Assembly: GCF_001465875.1 (NCBI RefSeq)
Contig: NZ_LN901324.1
Coordinates: 248,001 to 312,000, forward strand
Direction of reading: 5' to 3'
DNA: 64,000 nt
DNA from: Legionella saoudiensis
GTDB taxonomy: Bacteria; Pseudomonadota; Gammaproteobacteria; Legionellales; Legionellaceae
The notes under the pieces are model-generated. The model did no database searches. It saw only the letters and a list, made by a program, of their open reading frames with translations, and was not told where the DNA came from. The position numbers and the translations under genes are program-made. Shown in pieces: positions 37,708 through 46,681 of this stretch. The stretch's first letter is position 1, and each line of letters starts with the position of its first letter.

Positions 37708-38958
37708 ATGAACAAGCGTCTGTTGATCATTTTCATTCTAGGTTTTTCTTCTGGTTTGCCCATGGCATTAATCAGCAGTACGCTGCAAGCCTGGTATGCG
37801 TCCAATGGAATGTCTGTGTTCGTTACTGGCACCTTAAGTTTAATCAGTTTGCCCTATGCATATCGTATTTTTTGGGGACCGATTTTAGATCGCTATTCTC
37901 TATTTTCCTTAGGTAAGAGACGAAGTTGGATTTTGACTATGCAATGTTTATTGCTGGTGGGATTTAATTTAATGGCTTGGTTTACTCCTGAGCAGCATCC
38001 AAAACTTTTGTCTGTATTAGCCTTTGTTTTAGCTTGTTTTTCTGCAACTCAAGATGTTGCAATTGATGCTCACCGAGCTGAGTATTTACCAGTGCCTGAG
38101 CATGCATTAGGAGCATCTTTAGCCGTATTTGGTTATAGGCTGGCTTTATTAATTTCGGGTGGCTTTGCTTTGGTTATGGCACAAAAATTAGGTTGGGCTT
38201 TTACTTACCGCTTTATGGGGCTATTGATGAGTGTTGGTATGCTGGCGACATTATTCAGTAAAGAGCCAAGCACAGTACCAAGACAGAAAGCTCCTCTTGC
38301 CCAGTCATTTATAGCCCCTATTAAAGAATTATTAATACGTCCCGGTATTATTTATTTGTTAGGTTTTATTTTTTGCTACAAGTTGGGTGAAGCTTTTACC
38401 ACAACGACTAGTGGCATTGTCATGCCATTTTTGATTCAGGGTTTAGGATTTTCTTTAGATACTATTGGATATGTCAATAAGATGTTAGGAGTTGGCTCTA
38501 TCTTATTAGGTGGCTTGCTGGCAGGACTTATATTAACCCGTTGCTCATTGTATCGAGCTTTATTTGCGTTTGGTTTATTACAAGCCTTAACCAATGTTTT
38601 ATTTGTGGCCTTAGCAATGATTGGCAAAAACGTAGTCTTATTATCGATTGCGGTCTTTTTTGATAATTTTGCTGCCGGCATGGGATCTACTGCATTAGTT
38701 GCTTTATTTATGCGTTTAGTGAATAAGCAATATACGGGAACCCAATTTTCCATGCTGGTAGCTTTATCTACGATCCCTCGTATTATTTCAGGCCCGGTGG
38801 CAGCCTCCATTCAAATGGCCATAGGCTGGATGGGGCTATATCAGCTTTCTATTGCCTTTGCTCTGGCATTTATTCCGTTTTTGGTTTTAATCAAGAGCCA
38901 AACCGAAGAGTCACAAAAACAAGAAGAAAGCTTACTTGAATTAAATCCAACACGTTAA
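37708..38958 (+). CDS. AmpG-type MFS permease
   Basis: 416 residues from the ATG at 37708; the frame opens earlier at 37642 but that start sits inside the mip terminator hairpin. Twelve membrane helices; FSSGLPMALISSTLQAWY and LPYAYRIFWGPILDRY match the AmpG family, which imports anhydro-muropeptides from cell-wall recycling. In species with ampC it links wall damage to beta-lactamase induction; no such genes are here. Substrate is inferred from family. Confidence 0.85.
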   Translation: MNKRLLIIFILGFSSGLPMALISSTLQAWYASNGMSVFVTGTLSLISLPYAYRIFWGPILDRYSLFSLGKRRSWILTMQCLLLVGFNLMAWFTPEQHPKLLSVLAFVLACFSATQDVAIDAHRAEYLPVPEHALGASLAVFGYRLALLISGGFALVMAQKLGWAFTYRFMGLLMSVGMLATLFSKEPSTVPRQKAPLAQSFIAPIKELLIRPGIIYLLGFIFCYKLGEAFTTTTSGIVMPFLIQGLGFSLDTIGYVNKMLGVGSILLGGLLAGLILTRCSLYRALFAFGLLQALTNVLFVALAMIGKNVVLLSIAVFFDNFAAGMGSTALVALFMRLVNKQYTGTQFSMLVALSTIPRIISGPVAASIQMAIGWMGLYQLSIAFALAFIPFLVLIKSQTEESQKQEESLLELNPTR

Positions 38959-38967
38959 TTCTAATGT

Positions 38968-39133
38968 AACCTGGTTGTTAGCAACTAATGGCACTTACTT
39001 AAGCTCCAAGCATGAAGTGTAGGCTAGTGCTGAGCATCGCGAAGCCCAGCATGGATGTGGCATTGAGCCTCGGCGCTGGGCTTCGTTGCACTCAGCACCA
39101 GCCTACAAAATCCCTTAAGTTAGCAACCAGGTT
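38968..39133. repeat. Nested inverted repeat, 166 bp
   Basis: Outer arms AACCTGGTTG (38968-38977) and CAACCAGGTT (39124-39133). Inside, two 33-base arms at 39018-39050 and 39075-39107 pair with few mismatches (TGTAGGCT.GTGCTGAG and GAAGCCCAGC cores). Between convergent ampG-like and LprI-like genes. The outer arms alone occur as a compact hairpin at 49474-49501. Confidence 0.8.
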
Positions 39134-39163
39134 TTCCCCGCAACGGCAATGCAGGAAATGCGG

Positions 39164-39547
39164 TTAAACGCTTCTAAACCATCCGCCATAGGAAACTGAG
39201 TTTTTCAATTCATTAATACGTATTTTAGTTTTTTCAAGAACACAAGCTTTATAAACCAAACGTGCACGTACTGCATCTTGAGCGGCGCGTGACATAAAAC
39301 GGCAATCCGTTTCTTTAAATTTAATCCATAATAATTCTGATTGTTCTAGAGCCTTATTACCACCAAAGCTGGAATACAGACCATTTAATTTACCATCATA
39401 AAAGGCCAATTGCTTATCAAGACACTGTTCAAAAAGTCCGAGATGATCGAAGGTTCGGCAATTACTTTTATACATGTACTCGCCCGCATGTAGCTGCACG
39501 TTAAAGGCAATGAAACTAATAAAAAGACCAAGCTTGAAGAACTTCAT
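39164..39547 (-). CDS. Secreted LprI/DUF1311-type protein
   Basis: 127 residues, AAGGA before the ATG. A signal peptide (about 1-21, NVQLHAG) and a mature part with paired cysteines (about 30, 42, 84, 104) and the block LWIKFKETDCRFMSR. This fits the LprI-N/DUF1311 family, some members of which inhibit lysozyme. The four cysteines suit two disulfides in the periplasm. Confidence 0.75.
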   Translation of the reverse strand: MKFFKLGLFISFIAFNVQLHAGEYMYKSNCRTFDHLGLFEQCLDKQLAFYDGKLNGLYSSFGGNKALEQSELLWIKFKETDCRFMSRAAQDAVRARLVYKACVLEKTKIRINELKNSVSYGGWFRSV

Positions 39548-39951
39548 AGGTGTTCCTTTTTTCCATTAAATGTTAGTTTGCTATATCAGCAAAAAGCTGA
39601 TATTTCCATGGTTCCCAATTCCGTAGTTGGGGGAGTGATAGGCTATCAGTACTTTAAAAAAAAGCAATAGAGCCCCCATTTATTTTGTAAATAAAATCTT
39701 CGTAACGTCAAATATTCTACATTGTGCTTCTATTTTGGAATCTAAGCTTCTAATAATACAGCACTTTTCAAAAAAAATATTCGTATAGTTCCTTGCATAC
39801 TCATAAATCGTAAACCATATTAAATCCAGGTGTTGTCTAATTTAATTTTATAAACCTGAGTTAGCCGTAAATCTGGATGCAGTTGGTCACTATGAGTGTT
39901 TGTACCTTATTCAGTGCGCTTGTATTACTCCACAATTAAGGAAAAATAATC
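39548..39951. other. Intergenic stretch before the GDSL gene
   Basis: About 400 AT-rich bases between divergent genes. It holds a ribosome site (AAGGAAAAATAATC) before 39952. I see no gene or strong promoter. Confidence 0.4.
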
Positions 39952-41337
39952 ATGAAAAAGATTTCGCATATTGTAATGATGGGAGATAGTTTAAGCGATC
40001 GAGGAACTGTAGATAAGGCTCAATTATTTGGATGTATCCCCATGGCATGGTTTGCCGGGCTCATAGGAACGTCTCCAAAAGGAAGATTTACCAATGGCTA
40101 TGTTTGGGCAGATGTAATTAGCGCATTTTTTGCTAATGACTTTCTAATTAAAGAGCTTAAAGCAAAATATGGCTACAGTAATGATGATCTTGCTGACGCG
40201 ATAATTGCCAAAGAAAAAGGGGTAACGGACAGCCTTAGTTATGATTACAACCTCGATAATGATCTTTATGTAACATTTGAAGGACGTGATTTTATTCGCT
40301 CTTATGACGAAGGTGGTCTAAGCGCCTATAATTATGCTTGGAAACCAAGCAGCAGTATCACCCGGTTTTTCAGCCGTATTATTTTATCTACCTTAGAGAA
40401 AAAGCGTGAAAAACTTTTAGCTTACGATGAAGAAAACCACGTAACTGAATTACAAAAAGAGCAAACACTAGTTATTGAATGGTCTGGAGCAAATGACTTA
40501 ATCACTGTAAATGCTGAGCCATCAATTGCTGAAGTTGATAGAGCAATTAAAGAACGAGTAAAAAATATTGAAGTGCTTCTGCAAAAGGGATACCGCAATT
40601 TTGTCTGGTTTAACTTACCTGATCTTTCATTAACGCCACGTTTTCAAAATAAGACGGGCGATTCAGGAGAAAAGGCTCGCGCTAATGCTCATCAATGTGT
40701 TAATTATTTTAATCAGGAACTGGCTAAAGCCTGTGAAAAATTTAAGACGATGTTTCCCCACTGTTATTTTGATGTTTTCGACATCAATAGTGTTTTTGTT
40801 CAGGCTTATAGTAATCCAGAAAAATATGGCCTGGATCCCGCTAAGTTAAAACAACCTTTTACTACCTCGCCAGATTTTAGGATTTTACCTAATAAAACAG
40901 CTCCAGCTAAGGGATATGCATTTTGGGATGATATCCATCCGACAGCAGATGTTCACGCAATATTAGGAAATGAGTTTTATAAAAAATACAATCCGCAATT
41001 TGCATTTACTGAACCAGAAGACAATGTTAATCCAGTGATAAATGTTTCTTCTGCTCAATTACAAAAAGCCTTTTGCACCCGCTATGCAGATAAATTGGCA
41101 AAAACGCATTCAGGTTTTTTTGGACATAAAAAAGCAAGTCTTCCATACCAAACGGCAACCCTTGATGAAATTTTGCAACATGCCTTTACTGAAAATGGAA
41201 GTGATGTTCGCGAAGTGCTTTCTGAGTTGCAGTGGATTAACAAGGCAGGGGAACTGAATTTAAGGATTCCTGCTTTAGAAAAAGCAATGGCTAAATTGCA
41301 AGCTCCAGAACTCAATGCAGTTACACCAATTGTTTAA
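39952..41337 (+). CDS. GDSL/SGNH-family lipase-like hydrolase without signal peptide
   Basis: 461 residues. Block I GDSLSDRG (Ser13), then GRFTNGYVWAD, block III GAND (Asn181) and block V DDIHPT (Asp326, His329): the whole SGNH catalytic set is present. The first 300 residues resemble Legionella and Vibrio/Salmonella GDSL phospholipase/acyltransferases. There is no signal peptide, unlike PlaA and PlaC, so it is cytosolic or exported by type IV. About 110 C-terminal residues (350-461) have no known domain. Followed by a strong hairpin at 41343. Confidence 0.82.
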   Translation: MKKISHIVMMGDSLSDRGTVDKAQLFGCIPMAWFAGLIGTSPKGRFTNGYVWADVISAFFANDFLIKELKAKYGYSNDDLADAIIAKEKGVTDSLSYDYNLDNDLYVTFEGRDFIRSYDEGGLSAYNYAWKPSSSITRFFSRIILSTLEKKREKLLAYDEENHVTELQKEQTLVIEWSGANDLITVNAEPSIAEVDRAIKERVKNIEVLLQKGYRNFVWFNLPDLSLTPRFQNKTGDSGEKARANAHQCVNYFNQELAKACEKFKTMFPHCYFDVFDINSVFVQAYSNPEKYGLDPAKLKQPFTTSPDFRILPNKTAPAKGYAFWDDIHPTADVHAILGNEFYKKYNPQFAFTEPEDNVNPVINVSSAQLQKAFCTRYADKLAKTHSGFFGHKKASLPYQTATLDEILQHAFTENGSDVREVLSELQWINKAGELNLRIPALEKAMAKLQAPELNAVTPIV

Positions 41338-41342
41338 AAAAA

Positions 41343-41376
41343 TAGCCCGTATTAGACGAAGTTGTAATACGGGCTA
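41343..41376. terminator. Perfect 12-bp stem hairpin after the GDSL gene
   Basis: Stem TAGCCCGTATTA/TAATACGGGCTA, 10-base loop, with an A-run on the left. The same TAGCCCG...CGGGCTA core is at 55848-55880, so it may also be a dispersed palindrome. Confidence 0.75.
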
Positions 41377-41479
41377 CTACGCTACTATGCCCTGAGTCCT
41401 AACCATTCATCCTATACTAGGATTCCACTTCAACTTACATTCAGTGTATAATGGCACCAATTTATTTCCAGGTTGCACC

Positions 41480-42493
41480 ATGAATAAGCAGGACTTTTAT
41501 TTTGATTTACCCGCTGAGCTTATTGCTCAATATCCCTTAGCTAATCGCAGTGATTCTCGGCTCTTAACTTATAATCGCCAAAGTGGCGAGTATGGCCATC
41601 ACCAATTTAAAGAGATTGCTGATTTTCTTAAACCCGGTGATCTTTTAGTCATGAATAATTCTAAAGTTATCCCGGCGCGTCTTTATGGACAGAAGGCAAC
41701 AGGCGGTAAGGTAGAGTTATTGGTTGAGCGGATTACTGGAGAGTTTACTTTTCTAGCCCATATAAAAGCCAGTAAAGCATTAAAGCCTGGCGCCGTAATT
41801 TATTTAGCTCAAGAAAAGCAGCTAGAGGTTATTGACCGCAATGATGATTTATTTGTTTGTAAAGCCAATATGGATGTATTGACGTTATTGCATGGAGTAG
41901 GGCATATCCCTTTACCCCCATACATTACACGCAGTGATGAAGATTTAGATGAAGATCGCTATCAAACTATTTATGCCCAATATGAGGGCTCTGTGGCAGC
42001 GCCAACAGCAGGATTACATTTTGATGATGCAGTAATAAACAGCTTAAAGGCACGTGGTGTCCAGATTGCTTATGTTACACTTCACGTAGGTGCAGGTACT
42101 TTTAGGCCTGTACGTTGTGACGACATTAAAGAACATAAAATGCACAGCGAGCACTTTACAATTACCCCCGAGCTTTGTGCGGCGGTGGAGGCGACTAAAG
42201 CTGCTGGAAACCGTGTGATTGCAATTGGCACCACGGCATTACGGAGTTTGGAAAGTGCGGCTCAAAATGGTGCGCTTACCCCATGCAGTCAAGATACGGA
42301 TATTTTCATTTATCCTGGATATGAATTTAAAATTTGTGATGGCTTAATGACAAACTTTCATTTGCCTGAATCTACATTATTAATGTTAGTTTCTGCATTT
42401 ATCGGCCATAAAGAAGCAATGGCTCTCTATCAAGAGGCAATTGCGAAAGGTTATCGATTTTTTAGTTATGGTGATACCAGTTTATTGCTCTAA
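41480..42493 (+). CDS. queA: S-adenosylmethionine:tRNA ribosyltransferase-isomerase
   Basis: 337 residues from the ATG at 41480 (MNKQDFYFDLPAELIAQYP is the family start); an earlier in-frame start at 41444 adds unrelated residues. Signatures: RLYGQKATGGKVELLVE, the block SVAAPTAGLHF, and DGLMTNFHLPESTLLMLVSAF. It adds an epoxycyclopentandiol from SAM to preQ1-tRNA in queuosine synthesis. It needs the product of TGT; the gene after it is a TGT-like protein with altered catalytic residues. The two are separated by only 13 bases. Confidence 0.96.
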   Translation: MNKQDFYFDLPAELIAQYPLANRSDSRLLTYNRQSGEYGHHQFKEIADFLKPGDLLVMNNSKVIPARLYGQKATGGKVELLVERITGEFTFLAHIKASKALKPGAVIYLAQEKQLEVIDRNDDLFVCKANMDVLTLLHGVGHIPLPPYITRSDEDLDEDRYQTIYAQYEGSVAAPTAGLHFDDAVINSLKARGVQIAYVTLHVGAGTFRPVRCDDIKEHKMHSEHFTITPELCAAVEATKAAGNRVIAIGTTALRSLESAAQNGALTPCSQDTDIFIYPGYEFKICDGLMTNFHLPESTLLMLVSAFIGHKEAMALYQEAIAKGYRFFSYGDTSLLL

Positions 42494-42506
42494 AGGGAGA
42501 TAGTGA

Positions 42507-43313
42507 ATGTTGGCAACAACGCAAAGTTACATACCAGTAGGCACTTCAGAGGCAGGCTTATGCTTAACTGCTGCTAATTGGCAGGAAGCAAAAGTAAATA
42601 CCTTATCATTCTCTTTAGAGTTTCTACTCTATAAGCCTGGTATTGCCTTGTTAAAAAAGATATCTTTGTCCAAATACTTGGGGTGGTCCGGCGCGATTAT
42701 TTTAAATGCCAGTTCACTAAGTGCCAATCGAGAGGGCACTTATCTTCTTAAATCACCTTTTGATGGTTCTAAAACTAAACTATCTGCAATGGAATTGGTA
42801 GAGCTTATCGTGCATTTAAATCCTGACGCAGTAATTCTTCCTAAAAAAATTCTTCAGGATTGCCCACAACTTTGGACGATTTTGAAGAAATCTATTATGC
42901 CTTTTTTTAATGCAGAAGAGTTAAGCCAATACCAGCCTAGTCAAGAGCATGGGGTCTATTTCCATGAGACAGATGCTTCTTTATTGGAGAAATGGGCACA
43001 GGTTCCACGTTACGTGATGGGTGATTTTAATGCAGAATCCATAAACCACCTGCGTGCACAAGGCGTAGAGTATATTGAAACAGATGCGCCGGTCAATGCA
43101 GCCTTTAATGGCAAGGTTTATAGCCGACAAGGTGAGATTGATTTAACTAATAAAGTTACAGAAATACAATTTGAGCCAATTGATTCGACCTGTACTTGTC
43201 CTGTTTGCACCCAACAATTTACCAAGGCTTATTTTCATCACTTAATTGAGCATACCCCTTTACTTTGCCAGCGATTTTTAATTCAGCATAATGTATTTTG
43301 GATGGCGAATTAG
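42507..43313 (+). CDS. Shortened TGT-like protein, probable pseudoenzyme
   Basis: 268 residues versus about 375 for bacterial tRNA-guanine transglycosylase. The fold is traceable: MGWDGP-like LGWSGA (58-63), FDGSK (85-89), and a C-terminal zinc site C229-x-C231-x2-C234 with His261, followed by YFHHL as in TGT. But the general base Asp of TDSGG is Asn67 (ILNASS), and the nucleophile Asp of the MFDCVMPTR loop is Glu191 (YIETDAP). The central substrate loops are missing. It sits directly after queA, in the usual tgt slot. It may be a non-catalytic partner (compare eukaryotic QTRT2) or a decaying copy. AGGGAGA precedes the ATG, so it is expressed. Confidence 0.75.
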   Translation: MLATTQSYIPVGTSEAGLCLTAANWQEAKVNTLSFSLEFLLYKPGIALLKKISLSKYLGWSGAIILNASSLSANREGTYLLKSPFDGSKTKLSAMELVELIVHLNPDAVILPKKILQDCPQLWTILKKSIMPFFNAEELSQYQPSQEHGVYFHETDASLLEKWAQVPRYVMGDFNAESINHLRAQGVEYIETDAPVNAAFNGKVYSRQGEIDLTNKVTEIQFEPIDSTCTCPVCTQQFTKAYFHHLIEHTPLLCQRFLIQHNVFWMAN

Positions 43314-43359
43314 CAAAAACCAATTAAGCTTATAGATAGTAAACAATAAAGGATTATTC

Positions 43360-43830
43360 ATGATAAACGTTAATATCTTAGGCTTTGAAGACCTAACACT
43401 CACGGACGTGATCTTTGATTATAATGGTACCTTAGCTGTTGATGGTATTTTAATCAAAGGTGTTGCTGAGCAGCTCATTGCATTAGCCGAAAAAATTAAT
43501 ATTCACGTGGTGACTGGCGATAGTTTAGGCACCGCGAGAGACGAACTAAAAGGCATACCTTGTACGGTGTTTATCACTCCACAACGAGAGCAAGGTTTGG
43601 CGAAACAGGCGTATATACAGAAATTAAATCCCCAAAGTACTATCTCCATAGGTAATGGCAGAAATGATCAACAAATCATGAAGGAATCAGCGGTAGGGGT
43701 GATTATCTTAGGTCCGGAAGGGGCTGCAAAAGAGGCTGTGATGGCTGCCGATATTATAGTAACAAATATTTTCGATGCGATTAATTTACTACTTCATCCT
43801 GGACATTTGCTGTCCACTTTGAGATCTTGA
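43360..43830 (+). CDS. Small HAD-family phosphatase, soluble P-type-ATPase-like
   Basis: 156 residues; it matches the short soluble P-type-ATPase-like HAD group (COG4087-type). Motif I is DYNGTLAVDG (Asp about 20), a Thr in motif II (VVTGDS), and the motif III/IV region is IGNGRNDQQIMKES. There is no membrane part. Substrate unknown. Third gene after queA with good ribosome site (AAAGGA). Confidence 0.78.
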   Translation: MINVNILGFEDLTLTDVIFDYNGTLAVDGILIKGVAEQLIALAEKINIHVVTGDSLGTARDELKGIPCTVFITPQREQGLAKQAYIQKLNPQSTISIGNGRNDQQIMKESAVGVIILGPEGAAKEAVMAADIIVTNIFDAINLLLHPGHLLSTLRS

Positions 43831-43835
43831 TAAAT

Positions 43836-43865
43836 GCTTGGCGTAAAAAAAACTCTACGCCAAGC
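43836..43865. terminator. Hairpin between convergent genes
   Basis: Stem GCTTGGCGTA/TACGCCAAGC, loop of A-rich 10 bases; serves the HAD gene (plus) and the orphan membrane gene (minus). Confidence 0.65.
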
Positions 43866-43878
43866 CTATTGGATCTTC

Positions 43879-44796
43879 TTATTTTAATCCAGGTACTTCT
43901 TCGTGTTGCACTACTTGATCTTGTGCAGATACTGTTGGTAGAGACTTGCGCAAAAGATTAGTATCAGGCACTGGCACGTAACCTACGCTAGAATCATCTT
44001 TGGGAACTGTACTGAAATTGAGCCCAGATGCCATTTTGTTATAAGATGATAGGTTCTCTTGGCTTTTGCTTATTGGCAAACGGAAATCAGCTGAAAGCGG
44101 TTGTACTGGCTCTACATGACCTTCGGTGCTCCATTGTGAAGGAGACTCATCCTTCTTCTCACGTGGAGATTCAAAATTATCCTCTTCATCTGAACTATAG
44201 TCTGATGAGTGTTCATCAGAAGAATGATTTGAATGGTGTGAATGAGAGGAGTGATTTGAATGAGAAGAAGATAATAAATCGTTTTCTTCGTCTGTATCTT
44301 CGTCATCAAAAAGATCGTTGCGTGGATTAGAACTATTATTTTTAGTAGATGGCTTGGAATTAAACACATTCACTACAGCCTTAGCTGCCACACCCGCTAC
44401 TCCACCAACCAGCAAGAATGGAGACCAAAGAACTGCACCAATAGTATTGAATAAACCACCGTTAGTAAGGCGTGATTTTAATAAATCTAAAGGGCCATGC
44501 TCACTGCTATAACATTCTCTCGCACCAGAGAACATATAAGCTACACCAATAGAACCATAAACGATTAGTGCGCTAAGGCTTAAAGTAGATAGGCCTAAGA
44601 ATGCGGTGCTACTTGTAGCAATCAACATAGGAGCGGTCATATATTCAAAGTAGCCAAGAATAAAAAGAAATGGTGAACCCAGTAAAAGGCCTGCAAACAT
44701 TAAAAAAACACCGGTATCAGCTTGATGATTACGGTGACCATGATAGTGGCCATGACCGTAATAGCCGGGGCCGTTATAGACGCGAACGCGGGGCAT
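43879..44796 (-). CDS. Orphan membrane protein with Ser/His/Asp-rich tail
   Basis: 305 residues, GGAG before the ATG. The N-terminus is Gly/His/Tyr-rich (GYYGHGHYHGHRNH). Three to four hydrophobic segments lie between residues 28 and 143. Residues 150-205 are a low-complexity Ser/His/Asp/Glu stretch (SNHSSHSHHSNHSSDEHSS), then a polar tail to the end. No family recognised. The His-rich ends could bind metal; the disordered acidic tail and the isolated gene recall Legionella effectors. I cannot choose between those. Confidence 0.65.
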   Translation of the reverse strand: MPRVRVYNGPGYYGHGHYHGHRNHQADTGVFLMFAGLLLGSPFLFILGYFEYMTAPMLIATSSTAFLGLSTLSLSALIVYGSIGVAYMFSGARECYSSEHGPLDLLKSRLTNGGLFNTIGAVLWSPFLLVGGVAGVAAKAVVNVFNSKPSTKNNSSNPRNDLFDDEDTDEENDLLSSSHSNHSSHSHHSNHSSDEHSSDYSSDEEDNFESPREKKDESPSQWSTEGHVEPVQPLSADFRLPISKSQENLSSYNKMASGLNFSTVPKDDSSVGYVPVPDTNLLRKSLPTVSAQDQVVQHEEVPGLK

Positions 44797-44918
44797 ATTC
44801 TCTCCTTTAGTATTAATTATTTTTAACCGGGCGCCATTATATTCAATAATTAATCATTTTTCATTATAATTGTAAATTTTATTCTCAGATTGTTAGGTCC
44901 TTACATTCAGGAGTCATA

Positions 44919-46178
44919 ATGAAAACCATTAGGGTTATTACAGGAAGTACCGCAGATGTATTAACAGTGCAAGGGCTAGGTCTTACTTTTGCGAAGAGGA
45001 ATGTAATTCCAGATGCTATAAAAATAGGGGCATCTACCTCAGCGGACGAAGCCGTTCAGGCTCTTCACACTTTAGATCAATACCCTGGTTTTGTCGTTGT
45101 GGATTGTTCTTTACCTTTGCAGAGCATCCAGAAAACAGGCTCTAAAATAGATCTGTGGATTCTTAAGGTTCATGAAGTAGAGCTTCTTTTAAATTGTATA
45201 ATTAATTCACAAGAGGCCTGTGAAAAGGCGGCCGCGCAATTACTTGCATTTGGAGTAAACAGTGTACTTATTAAAGGGGAGCAACAACGTGAACCACTAT
45301 GGGTTCATGATTATTGGAGCAATGGTACCCGTTCATTCTGGCTTACTCAACGCCGTTATGCTGAGGCTAACTACTCAGGAGCAGGGACTACATTTTCAAC
45401 TGCAATTACCTCGGCATTAGTACTGGGTTATCCTCTGGAGGATGCATTGGTTATTGCGAAGATGTATGTCAATCAGGCAATACGTTTGGCTAAAACGGAA
45501 CTTTATTATGGTGGTTTTCCTGAGGCTGAACTCGATCTTCCCTATATCGCTTCAAGCCCCTTACATGCAGCCCCCCAACCGTTTAAACCCGCTCATTATT
45601 TAGGACTGTATCCTGTTGTTGATAGCGCGGATTGGGTAGAGGCTTTATTAAAAATGGGAGTAAAAACTGTTCAATTACGCATTAAAGAGCGCACCGATAG
45701 TCTTGAAGATGAAATGAAACGTAGTATCACTTTAGCTAAGGAACATCAGGCAACATTATTCATCAATGATCATTGGGATATGGCATTGAAGCTTGGGGCA
45801 GAGGCGATTCATTTAGGTCAAGCTGATTTGGAGACAGCAGACTTGCAGACTATTCAAGCCAAAGGGCTTTTATTAGGTGTAAGCACTTATTGCTATCATG
45901 AAGTCGCACGGGCGCATGCAATTAATCCTTCTTATATTGCAATTGGCCCCGTGTATCCCACCCAGAGTAAAGATTTGGAATATGCGGCTCAAGGTATTGA
46001 AAATCTACTGCGCTGGAAACGTACTTTAAGCTATCCCTTAGTTGCTATTGGGGGAATAAATCAAGAGCGCATAACGGAGGTTGCCGCAACTGGGGTAAGT
46101 GGGGTTGCCCTTATTTCCGCTATTACGCAAGCTGCCAATCCACAGCTTGCTGTAAAACAGCTATTAGCATGCGTATAG
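44919..46178 (+). CDS. ThiD-ThiE fusion with reduced ThiD domain
   Basis: 419 residues. Residues 1-200 resemble HMP/HMP-P kinase ThiD only in the C-terminal half (LIKGEQ, GAGTTFSTAITSALVLGYPLEDAL); the family's N-terminal substrate loop AGSDPSGGAG is replaced by ITGSTADVLTVQGLG, and the anion-hole Cys/Asp is Thr. The ThiE half (about 225-419) is complete: QLRIKERT, INDHWDMALKLGAEAIHLGQAD, GVSTY, IGPVYPTQSK, AIGGI. It should join HMP-diphosphate and thiazole phosphate to thiamine phosphate; the kinase half is uncertain. CAGGAG precedes the ATG. No TPP riboswitch is seen upstream. Confidence 0.85.
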   Translation: MKTIRVITGSTADVLTVQGLGLTFAKRNVIPDAIKIGASTSADEAVQALHTLDQYPGFVVVDCSLPLQSIQKTGSKIDLWILKVHEVELLLNCIINSQEACEKAAAQLLAFGVNSVLIKGEQQREPLWVHDYWSNGTRSFWLTQRRYAEANYSGAGTTFSTAITSALVLGYPLEDALVIAKMYVNQAIRLAKTELYYGGFPEAELDLPYIASSPLHAAPQPFKPAHYLGLYPVVDSADWVEALLKMGVKTVQLRIKERTDSLEDEMKRSITLAKEHQATLFINDHWDMALKLGAEAIHLGQADLETADLQTIQAKGLLLGVSTYCYHEVARAHAINPSYIAIGPVYPTQSKDLEYAAQGIENLLRWKRTLSYPLVAIGGINQERITEVAATGVSGVALISAITQAANPQLAVKQLLACV

Positions 46179-46322
46179 GAATCATGATGATACCATCACG
46201 TTGAGATAAAACTAAAAATCTGCAAAATTAGCAATGGAATTCCGCATCGATTCATTTACCTTCTAATCAATTCCCTATATGATGTCACGCGATTAAATTA
46301 ATAGCAGTTTTAAGGAGATATT

Positions 46323-46658
46323 ATGAGTTTTTTTATTAGCGATGCTCTGGCCGCTGCAGGCACAACACCATCTGCCCAAGCTGATGGAACCTTTTCACTC
46401 ATTATGATCGCCGCTATCTTTGTGTTGTTTTATTTCATGTTGATTAGACCACAGAATAAAAGAGCTAAAGAACATCGTGATTTGATAAGTCGCCTAAAGA
46501 AAGGGGATGAAATTGTTACTTCCGGCGGTATTTTGGCCCGAGTAGTAAACCTGGACGAGCAATACATTAAAGTGAGTCTTGCTGAAGGGGTGGAAATTAA
46601 CTTACAAAAAGGTGCTGTTGTTGCTGTATTGCCAAAGGGCACTATTAAATCGCTTTAA
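46323..46658 (+). CDS. yajC: Preprotein translocase subunit YajC
   Basis: 111 residues. One N-terminal membrane helix (about 25-43, IMIAAIFVLFYFMLIRPQNKRAKEHRD), then the short cytosolic SH3-like part. It binds SecDF. AAGGAG precedes the ATG. It opens the yajC-secD-secF operon. Confidence 0.96.
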   Translation: MSFFISDALAAAGTTPSAQADGTFSLIMIAAIFVLFYFMLIRPQNKRAKEHRDLISRLKKGDEIVTSGGILARVVNLDEQYIKVSLAEGVEINLQKGAVVAVLPKGTIKSL

Positions 46659-46681
46659 GCCAGTCATAGGGACACGGAAAT

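Noticed and set aside
44797..44918. TPP riboswitch before the thiamine gene
   Set aside because: The spacer lacks the conserved CTGAGA and paired stems of the THI element.
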